From positions 40,913,298 to 40,977,297 of the forward strand of contig JAYESD010000010.1 in NCBI GenBank assembly GCA_036927565.1: a stretch of DNA of 64,000 bases. The letters are read 5' to 3'. Position numbers and translations under genes: made by a program. Of the stretch, positions 57,101-64,000 are shown piece by piece. Position 1 is the stretch's first letter, and each line of letters begins with the position of its first letter. The notes beneath the pieces were generated by a model. It had not been told where the DNA came from. It ran no database searches and saw only the letters and a list, made by a program, of their open reading frames with translations. This DNA comes from Tuctoria greenei (taxonomy: Eukaryota > Streptophyta > Magnoliopsida > Poales > Poaceae).

Positions 57101-58674
57101 TGGTCGCTGATGCTCTAAGCAGGAAGGGACAAAGCAATAACTTGTCAGTACAAGCTCTTCAACCCCAGCTATGTGAAGAGTTTGCAAGGTTAAATCTATG
57201 TCTAGTGTCTAGCACTGAAGCAGTTGCTATGGAAGTGGACTCAACCCTCGAGCGTGATATACGAGAAGGGCAGAAGAATGATGAGAAGGTCAAGGAGATC
57301 AAACAGTTGATGAAGAAGGGGAAAGCTCCAAACTTTAGAGAGGATGAACAAGGAACCTTATGGCTTGGAAAGAGGATTTGTGTTCCAGATGTCAAGGAGA
57401 TTAAAGAGTTGATATTAAGAGAAGCTCATGACTCATCATACTCCATCCACCCCAGAAGCACCAAGATGTATCAAGACCTTAAAGATCGATATTGGTGGCA
57501 TGGAATGAAACGGGATGTAGCCGAATATGTGGCCATATGTGATACATGTCAATTGATTAAGGCGGAACATCAAAGACCAGCAGGGTTATTACAACCAATC
57601 AAAGTGCCAGAATGGAAATGGGAAGAAATAAGTATGGACTTCATCGTGGGACTACCAAGAACACAATCTGGATATGATTCTATATGGGTTATTGTGGACC
57701 GTCTAACTAAAGTGGCTCACTTTATTCCTGTGAAAGAGACCTACAACGGCCCCAAGTTGGCGGAACTGTACATCTCCAGGATTGTATGCTTACATGGAGT
57801 TCCTAAGAAGATCATCTCAGACAGAGGCACTCAATTCACCTCAAGATTCTGGCAGAAGTTACATGAATCAATGGATACCCGTCTAAATTTCAGTTCGGCG
57901 TATCATCCTCAAACTGATGGTCAGACAGAACGCACCAACCAGATATTAGAAGACATGTTGAGAGCGTGTGCTTTAAAGAATAGCAAGAGTTGGGACAAGA
58001 ATCTGCCATATGCCAAATTTTCTTACAACAACAGTTATCAAGCCAGTTTGAAGATGTCACCTTTTGAAGCATTGTATGGGCGAAAATGTAGGACACCGTT
58101 GTTTTGGAATCAAACTGGGGAAAGTCAAGTCTTTGGGCCTGACGTACTACAAGAGGCTGAAAGGCAAGTACAAGAAATTCGGAAGAATCTAAAGGCGGCT
58201 CAAACAAGACAGAAGAGTTATGCGGATACTCGAAGACGCGATCTCACATTTGAAGTTGGTGACTATGTGTACTTGAAGGTGTCACCTATGAGAGGATTGA
58301 GAAGATTCAAAGTAAGAGGCAAGTTGTCACCCCGTTACATTGGTCCGTTCAAGATACTGGAACGACGTGGTGAAGTGGCTTACCAGCTTGAGCTTCCGCC
58401 ACACCTGGCAGATGTGCACAATGTGTTCCATGTGTCGCAGCTTAAGAAGTGCCTAAGGGTGCCTGAAGAGCAATTGCCAATGGAAGCAGTGGATGTACAG
58501 GAAGACTTGTCTTATGTGGAGCAGCCTGTCAAGATACTTGAGACACTAGAAAAAGTCACGAGGAACAAAGTCGTTCGCATGTGTAAAGTGCAGTGGAAGC
58601 ATCATTCTGAGGCAGAAGCAACATGGGAAAGAGAAGAAGCTCTCAAGGCGGACTTCCCTCATCTATTCTCTTAG
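54145..58674 (+). CDS. gag-pol: gag-pol polyprotein of Tekay/Del-type chromovirus, intact
   Basis: 1509 residues in one frame. Gag: Arg-Gly repeats at 2-14, Pro-rich stretch about 65-85, capsid about 95-270, Gln/Pro-rich linker 300-360, CCHC knuckle C371-C384. Protease DSG at 426-428. RT about 590-760 with FIDD 735-738. RNase H with D884. Integrase: zinc finger H1095, H1102, C1132, C1135; catalytic D1165, D1226 and E1262 (35 residues between the last two, as in D,D35E); GPF motif near 1410; chromodomain about 1450-1509 (VEQPVKILETLEKV ... EATWEREE). All catalytic residues are present. It would make virus-like particles, copy RNA to DNA and integrate it; chromodomains of this group are thought to target heterochromatin. 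ATG 54145 is directly preceded by AG. No frameshift between gag and pol. Confidence 0.97.
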   Translation: MAGRGRGRGRGRGNPPLDEGLGGVPGWNARGARGAPASQQMQQMMALQTQLLNNLTQIVTNLQQAPPPPPPNYNLPPPPPFPPRSFLRDFLNTHPPTFATVTEPMDADDWLRTIDSKLRLIHCEGREKVLLASHQLQGPAADWWTAFTEAHRDPENITWEEFRTNFRNHFVPEGEIQARREEFLTLKQGRMTVRAYLNAFTQLSRYAPTDVDTDAKKQFRFKNGLDKELKFAMSSSDYGDFQKLVDKAFEVERTKKELEDDERKRKLTLAAHASSSNVRPRLNPPPTTHMARPMNYSGQRYPNSNYRPPTPYNQPMRQQQQQQPPRQPMQPPRQQMQPPRPSAPANRPSGQPPRNQLGGNKGPNNAAGVQCYKCGEWGHYASSCPKKQQNPTGRVNHVTLEQAQEAPDVVIGTFSVNSHPATILFDSGATHSFISKDFIKKHDMVVTFLNGPLLINSPGGEMVARHLCRKVSINIRGVVFWANLIVLDSQGLDIILGMDWLTKNQGVIHCATRTVYLTHPDGTTVEFKPDQTQEAIVQLNHLESTKDIRVVKEFPDVFPDDLPGMPPDREIEFIIELVPGTAPIYKRPYRMDAKQLAELKDHIEELLAKGYIRPSSSPWGAPVIFVPKKDGTQRLCVDYRALNEVTIKNKYPLPRIEDLFDQLRGACVFSKIDLRSGYHQLKIRPSDIPKTAFVSRYGLYEYTVMSFGLTNAPAYFMYLMNKVFMEYLDKFVVVFIDDILIYSKTEEEHEEHLRMALQKLRQHQLYAKLSKCEFWLKEVSFLGHVISEGGIAVDPGKVADVLKWETPESVHDIRRFLGMAGYYRRFIEGFSKISRPLTKLLEKGVAFKWTPECEVSFAELKKRLTSAPVLVMPDMQKEFVVYCDASGHGLGCVLMQGGHVVAYASRQLRKHERNYPTHDLELAAVVHALKIWRHYLMGKRTEIYTDHKSLKYIFTQPDLNLRQRRWLELINDFDVGINYHPGKANVVADALSRKGQSNNLSVQALQPQLCEEFARLNLCLVSSTEAVAMEVDSTLERDIREGQKNDEKVKEIKQLMKKGKAPNFREDEQGTLWLGKRICVPDVKEIKELILREAHDSSYSIHPRSTKMYQDLKDRYWWHGMKRDVAEYVAICDTCQLIKAEHQRPAGLLQPIKVPEWKWEEISMDFIVGLPRTQSGYDSIWVIVDRLTKVAHFIPVKETYNGPKLAELYISRIVCLHGVPKKIISDRGTQFTSRFWQKLHESMDTRLNFSSAYHPQTDGQTERTNQILEDMLRACALKNSKSWDKNLPYAKFSYNNSYQASLKMSPFEALYGRKCRTPLFWNQTGESQVFGPDVLQEAERQVQEIRKNLKAAQTRQKSYADTRRRDLTFEVGDYVYLKVSPMRGLRRFKVRGKLSPRYIGPFKILERRGEVAYQLELPPHLADVHNVFHVSQLKKCLRVPEEQLPMEAVDVQEDLSYVEQPVKILETLEKVTRNKVVRMCKVQWKHHSEAEATWEREEALKADFPHLFS

Positions 58675-58700
58675 AGCGTCCGAATCTCGAGGGCGAGATT

Positions 58701-58720
58701 CCTTTTAAGGGGGGTAGAGT
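58701..58720 (+). promoter_or_regulatory. Polypurine tract
   Basis: aaggggggtagag lies just before the 3' LTR; the preceding 'ctcgagggcgagattcc' is also seen in the old Tekay-like element at 32160-32180 on the other strand. Confidence 0.85.
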
Positions 58721-61700
58721 TGTAACACCCATATTTCATGTTCAAAAATTTGCCCAAACCTTGATCGTTGTAGCATGCATTTTCTTGTGAGTTTTTGGAG
58801 TTTAATCGAGTAGCAAACCGTTCAGTTTGAATTTGAATTCAGAAATCAAAGGAAATGAATGGGAAAAGAAAAAGAAAAAGAATAAAACCCCCCCTGTTGG
58901 GCCGATTTCTCCCCCTGGCCCAATTCCCCTCCCCTCTCCCGCCGGCCCAGCCGAACCCTCCCCTCTCTCCCTCTCTCTGCCGGGCGGGGCCCGCATGTCG
59001 GCGCCGTCCCCCACCTCTCTTCCTTCCCGCGCCGCGCATGAAACCGCTACCCCGCGCCCACTTCGCGCGCCCCTCTTCAACCACCTCGCCCACGACGAAA
59101 ACCGCCCGGGGGAACCCCTCTTCGCACGCGCCTACAACCACCGCCCCCCCTGCTCCTTAAAACCTCGCCGTCTCCCTCATTTTCCCCTTCCCCGCGCCAT
59201 AACCCTAGCCTCGCCGTCCCCAGGTCTGACTCGCGCGTTCCCGGCTAACCGACGGTTGCAACACCTCGTCTACCCCGCTAACCTCGTCGCCGTGTCACCA
59301 GGAACACGCCAGGCAAGTCTGCGTGGGGAGATCGCCGGAGGATCGCCGGATCCGACGTGCACCGACGCCAACCACCGCCCCTCTCGCCGCCGATCCCTCT
59401 CCGGCCAACTTCGGACCTCGCAACCCCCCTAGGTATGCTCCTCACCCTCTCCTCTTCCGTTCTGTGTACTTGGCGCTTAGAACCGGTGGCGTTTTCGCCG
59501 TTTTGGCCGTCTCCGGCGAGCTCGCCGCCGCGGGCGCCCAGCGCCGCCGCGCCGGCCGTCGCCGACGTCGCCGGGGGCGACGTGGCCCAATCTGGGCCAT
59601 CGGTTTCACCCCTACGGCCACGATTAAAACCCCATACCGTTTCGGCATAATAAAATCCGGGCCGTTCGCTTCGGATCCAACGGCCCACATTCAAATCCCC
59701 TTTTCCCGCCTCTGCATTTACACCCAGGCCCCTGGAAACTTCGCTGCTACCCCCTGGACTTCTCCAGAATTGAAGTCTAGCCCCCAGAATTCGCAGACTA
59801 GCCCCTGGAACCCTAAAAATTGGTTTTAACCATTTAATTAAGCATTCTAACCCCTGTAATTTGGTAGAATAGTATATTTAGGCCCTGTTCAGTGTAGAAA
59901 ACTATTTAATTAGCCCCTGGACTTTTATTTAATTACTGAATAGGGTTTTTAATTGTATTTTGAGGTGTAGAAATTAGATAAAAATGATAAATAAGTGTAG
60001 GAATGCTATAAAAATTGGTTCTAAATTATTTGGTGCTGTGAATTAATTGTAGTGTTCAGATAAAATATATTTGGTCCCTGGATTAATTATTATAAATGAT
60101 TTAAAATACATTTTTGCTATAGAAAATTCAATAAAATTGGTTTTAGGCTATAATAAAATCCCAAAATTCTTGGAAAAATATAAAATGCATACTTTGACCA
60201 TGATAAATGATAAATACCTCGTAGGGACGCATTAGAGTAGAATTTTGTGCCTATGTGTATGTGTGTATGCATTGTTTTGCGTGCCTTTACTTATTTAGCT
60301 TTATTCTATTCTTGCCATTGCTTGGGCATATATTTAGAGTCGTTCTACGACCCTAATCTCAACTTCCAAGACCAAGACTTCGTCAATTCTCAAGTCTCCA
60401 ACGAAGGCAAGTGCCCTTGACCATCTTGTACCTATTTTAGGGAATTAGCTAGTTGCATGCTAATTAATTTGATGTCCTACTTCATGTTTACATGCCCTGT
60501 TCCTTACCATTCCTTGTTACCTGAAATGGGGTGGGAAGTAGATAGGCTTTATTTATGCTTAGCCATGCTTAGATGTTGGGATTGGGATTACATACCAATG
60601 TTATATGCTAAACTTTATGATTACTTTAAATTGGTGATGAATTTACATAATGTTAGTGGATAGGAATCTGGTGGTTGGTTAGTTTTGGTATGGTGCATTG
60701 TGCACGAGACCCGGGACTGGGGTTTGTTACCACCGGATTCTAAGGACCGGTTTATGGAGGAAGCCACTAAGCTGTATAGTACCACCACGAGACTGAGATG
60801 GGGCAGCTTGGTCAATTAATTAGGTTTCTCCCGATGAACTGCTAGTGGTTGGATGGTGCGGGGAATGAGGCGGGTGATCTGCTCTTGGAACCGCAAGGCT
60901 CAAGAGGGGGCTCTGAGGCGGAGGGTTACTCCGAGAATCCTCAGTGGTGGAAACCTTAGAGGGCTAGCACTAATCGGGAGTACCTTTGTAAAGACCATGT
61001 TGTGATCTCCTGGCCTCACACCAAAGGAAGTGTGTAATGTGGTTAGCTACCACGGGCAATCAGGGAGGTTCACTTAGTCCACCTGGCAACAGGGGATGAA
61101 ATCACTGCTTGTGGGTAAAGGGTACACTCTCTGCAGAGATTTGGTAAAACTGTCATGACAGCCGTGCTCACGGACAAGAGCGGCTTGGGGCCAGTTCATA
61201 ATTAGTCTATGGTTGGGAAATGATGGTTCATTATGGTTCAAGTACTTTCATTATCATTAATCATGTGTTGATTATTTATTGAATTTTAATATTGATAATT
61301 GAAAGCTAAGGATAGGTTCTAAGCATAGTGCTAAGCCATATTTGGCCTTTTCTTGCTCTAGCCAATCATGTCATTCTCTTCCCGCACTTGCTGAGTACTC
61401 TATGTACTCAAGCGTTTAATTCTCCTTTAGAGTATGGAGAAGAAGAAGCTGCACCGGAGGACTTCTACGTCAACCCGGAGGACTTGGTCTAGGCTGGCGA
61501 CCTCACGCGCAACGGCTGCCTGTGGAGACGAAGCCCGCTTATCTATCTTGCTTTCTGTAGTGTTGAACTGTTTAGTGTTGTAAATATTTGTGGAGTGTAT
61601 TTGTAGACCTTCGGGTCGTTCTGTAAGACTATTTATGTATTTCGAACATGGCAATGTAATGGTATTTCACTTTCGTCAACGCATGTACGATTCAACTGAT

Positions 61701-61754
61701 CCTGGCGTACATGTGGTTAGCGTCTGTTCATCTTTACGATGACCGGGCGTGACA
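58721..61754 (+). repeat. 3' LTR of young chromovirus
   Basis: 3034 bp; identical to the 5' LTR in every block I compared, including all shared open frames, apart from one extra C near 59137-59143. Confidence 0.96.
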
Positions 61755-61759
61755 TCCGG
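61755..61759 (+). repeat. Target duplication TCCGG, right copy
   Basis: Identical to 49746-49750; LINE ORF1 sequence resumes here. Confidence 0.95.
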
Positions 61760-62431
61760 CGAGAGGGTCTTCCGGTTGGGCATGGAAGAATTTTGCGGAG
61801 GTTTCACGGCACGGCGAGCACCACGCTTGGATGAGACTGTCACCCATTTTGGTGAAAGGTTTCCAATTTGCTCACAGTCGTCAGGCACCGTCACCACAGA
61901 TTTAAGGCGTTGTAAGAGCGGAGCAGCTAGGCTCGGCTGCTGGCCCGTCGGACTGTCAACAGGACCCACCGGACCGCCTTCAGGCACCCTACCAGTAAGA
62001 TCTTTCAGAGTCAATGCAGAATCCTGATCAACAGCAGTGAGGATAGCAATCCTTAATGAGGTGTCATGAGCTTCTCTTTCTCCAGCTCCAAAATCACTAC
62101 TCTTCGATGTAGGATCCTGCTCAACAACGGCGAGGACAGAGCTTTCCTTCTCTGCCTTGACGACACCAGCTGAGACATGTGCAGGCAAGTCTAATGGGCA
62201 CCATTCGCCTTCCTCCATATCACCAGTAGTGAAAGACATAGCAATAACTTCAGGGGTAAGGAGGGACGGCAGCTTCCTCGGTTCTTCCAGTGGAGTCTTG
62301 CCTGCAGAGCTACATATCTTTCTCGCCTGACCAGAGAGTGTCAACCTCTCTTCATCGTCCTCCGATTCGGAGGCCACTTCCCCCAGGACCGGAAGCAGGG
62401 AGAAAGCACCTTCATCGCTTTCTCGCGAGTC
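61760..62431 (-). pseudogene. LINE ORF1, N-terminal part
   Basis: An open frame on the - strand over the whole segment, acidic and Ser/Thr-rich, with METs near 62239 (MSFTTGDMEEGEW). It ends ...RKTLSP at the chromovirus boundary and continues in frame with ELKLAFRGRCFRC at 49745, so the LINE frame was open here at insertion. The true start may be lost beyond 62431. Confidence 0.75.
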
Positions 62432-64000
62432 TGTCACACCCGGTCCCAACAAAACAACCGGATTGCTTCCACATGTATGCTAGGATCGGTTCACATCATA
62501 CATGTGTAGACGAAAGTGTAGTATCATTTATTACAAGTCATGTTCGAATACATAAATGTCTTACAATAATGACTCGTAGGTCTAAAATAAGATTACAAAG
62601 CAAAACAGCGGAAAGGTAAACTAGTGTGGCTCCATGCACGGGCGTTGCCCGGGAGTTGCGCCAGCCTAGAATGTCTCCTCCGGATCAGCGAAGAAGTCTT
62701 CATTCTCCACCTCTTCTCCATTGTAGACTGAGGAAAGATAAGCAACAAGTAAGTTTGAGTACCAACGGTACTCAGCAAGTGAGAAAGAGATGACATGAGG
62801 GTATTTAGAAAGGAAAGCCAAATTTGGGTTAAGCACTATATCATTACCTCCTATCCTTAGCTTTCATTAGCACCTACTTCTAAGTGTATGAAATCAACCA
62901 TAACCCATTTGTAATCCGAGTCCCAACCAACCAAACCACCATTCTCAATCATTGACTAATTATGAATTGGACACCAAGTCGCTCTTGTCCGTGAGCACGG
63001 CTGTCATGATAGTTTCTAAATCTCTGCAGAGAATGTATCCTTTACCCACAAGCTATGATTTCACCCCCTATTGCCAGGTGGACTAAGGAAACCTCCCTGA
63101 TGCATGTGGTCGCGAACCACATTGCACACTTCCTTTGGTGTGAGGCCAGGAGATCACTACGAGGTCTTTACAAAGGATCCTCCCGACGCGTACTAGCCCT
63201 CTGAGGTTTCACCCCTGTACAAAAGTGTGAGCCGTTACACCACGACTCAACACCCCTGTTGCCCCCTATGCGGATCTCAAGGCAGTACACCCTGAACCAA
63301 TTCCCCGCACTATCCAATCACTAATACTACGCCGGGAGAAGCCTAATTAATTGACTAAGCTGCCCCATACTCAGTCTTGTGGCGATACTATAAGGCTTAG
63401 TGGCTTTCTCCATAAACCGGTCCTTAGAATCCGGCAAGGTTCATACCCCAAAACCCGAGTCTCGTGCGTACTGCACCATCCCAAACAAACATACCCGCCA
63501 GATTCCTATCCACTACAATTCAATTCACCATATCTCAATAAATAATCATAACAATTTATAGTAGAACATGTAAGTAGAGAATTTCCCTCCCAAATAATAA
63601 GCATGGCTAAGCGTAAAAACAATATTAACATCTACCCAAACCACCCAGTAACAAGAAATTATATGGAAGGGTGCAGTAAATAGGATTCAATTTATTAAGC
63701 ATGCAACTAACTAAAACTTATTAAAACAGGTGCAAAATGGTCAATGAACTTGCCTTCTTCGGAGTGTGGGTCGGTGAAGTGGTAGTCTTGAAGATTGTAG
63801 GTCGGCTCGAGAATCGACTCTAAATACGTCATCGCATGTGGAGCAGAAAATAACAACACGCAATAAGGACAAGCACCCATATGCACAACACAAACAAGAA
63901 ATCATCAAGGGAAAACCTACGCAACACGTCATTAGCGTTTAATTTCCTAGTTGATGTTTTATTAGTGATGTGGGTTGAATGTTTGGGTTTTAGTGGACAT
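62432..64000 (-). mobile_element. Tekay-type LTR, cut by window end
   Basis: On the - strand ends GGGACCGGGTGTGACA at 62432, matching the GGGCGTGACA end of the young element's LTR. Sequence at 62985-63480 is the diverged reverse of 51700-52230. The flank GAGTC (62427-62431) may be the target duplication. Start of the LTR lies outside the window. Confidence 0.8.

Larger units (their letters stand above)
49751..61754 (+). mobile_element. Young full-length Tekay/Del-type chromovirus with H3-tail ORF
   Basis: 12,004 bp, with LTRs of 3033 and 3034 bp, perfect 5 bp duplication TCCGG, initiator-Met primer site, an extra ORF starting with a histone H3 tail, an intact gag-pol of 1509 codons ending in a chromodomain, and a polypurine tract. 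The LTRs appear identical except for one C in a homopolymer (near 50166 and 59137-59143). All parts needed for movement can be seen, so it looks autonomous and very recently inserted, into a LINE. Confidence 0.96.
43290..62431 (-). mobile_element. L1-type LINE, 5' end cut, split by Tekay element
   Basis: LINE sequence occupies 43290-49745 and 61755-62431, about 7.1 kb in all. On the - strand it has ORF1 with two zinc knuckles, ORF2 with endonuclease, RT and zf-RVT domains, and a short 3' end (cattcgacctttcaaaaag near 43290-43310). The young chromovirus (49751-61754) sits inside ORF1; across the TCCGG site the ORF1 frame continues. The 5' end is removed at 62431 by another LTR. Confidence 0.85.

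Overview
This is a gene-free stretch of a plant genome, almost certainly a grass (Poaceae). Every long coding signal belongs to a retrotransposon: Ty3/gypsy chromovirus, CRM-like and Athila-like polyproteins, SIRE/Maximus-type Ty1/copia LTRs and an L1-type LINE, all in the dense nested style of large grass genomes. I see no host gene, tRNA, rRNA or bacterial feature. All lineage names rest on recognising protein motifs and LTR ends by eye; no database search was run.

Left part (1-18683). The 3' end of a copia element (1-268) runs into its 3' LTR (from 269). That LTR was split by a CRM-like gypsy element (1375-8888, TSD ATCAG/ATCGG) whose gag-pol is broken by several stops and frameshifts. The far end of the copia LTR and a piece of a second gypsy family lie in a ~0.54 kb inversion (8968-9505). 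The second gypsy family then fills 9506-18683 as copy A (-), copy B (+), copy C (-, gag deleted) and a partial LTR D. B and C meet tail to tail at about 15955.

Middle part (18684-43290). An Athila-like element on the - strand has gag, protease and an extra ORF but no visible reverse transcriptase. Its LTR (22255-22330 plus 37581-39045) was split by an old Tekay/Del-like element (22331-37575, TSD CTAAC/CTAAT). The 3' LTR of that element later received two insertions that are now solo LTRs (24356-28917, TSD TTTCA/ATTCA; 29351-30775, TSD GACGG). The partial 5' LTR of the same element (35820-37575) keeps both sites empty, which confirms the insertions. 39046-43180 is TE-like, GC-rich then AT-rich sequence that I cannot assign.

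Right part (43290-64000). A degenerate L1-type LINE (- strand) was hit by a full-length, apparently intact Tekay/Del-type chromovirus (49751-61754, TSD TCCGG). Its two 3.03 kb LTRs look identical apart from one C in a homopolymer, and its 1509-codon gag-pol is open with all catalytic residues present and a C-terminal chromodomain. Another related LTR begins at 62432 and runs off the window.

The most striking item is in this young element. Between the primer binding site and gag it carries an extra 255-codon ORF (52998-53765) whose first 14 residues, MARTKQTARKSTGG, are exactly the N-terminus of histone H3 (including R2, T3, K4, R8, K9, S10, T11). It then diverges into an unrecognised central domain, a coiled coil and an acidic tail. 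The element therefore seems to encode both an H3-tail mimic and a chromodomain, a family known to read the H3 tail. The ORF is followed by two copies of an RNA hairpin with a compensatory base-pair change, and both it and gag start directly after a pyrimidine-AG, as if each were reached by alternative splicing.
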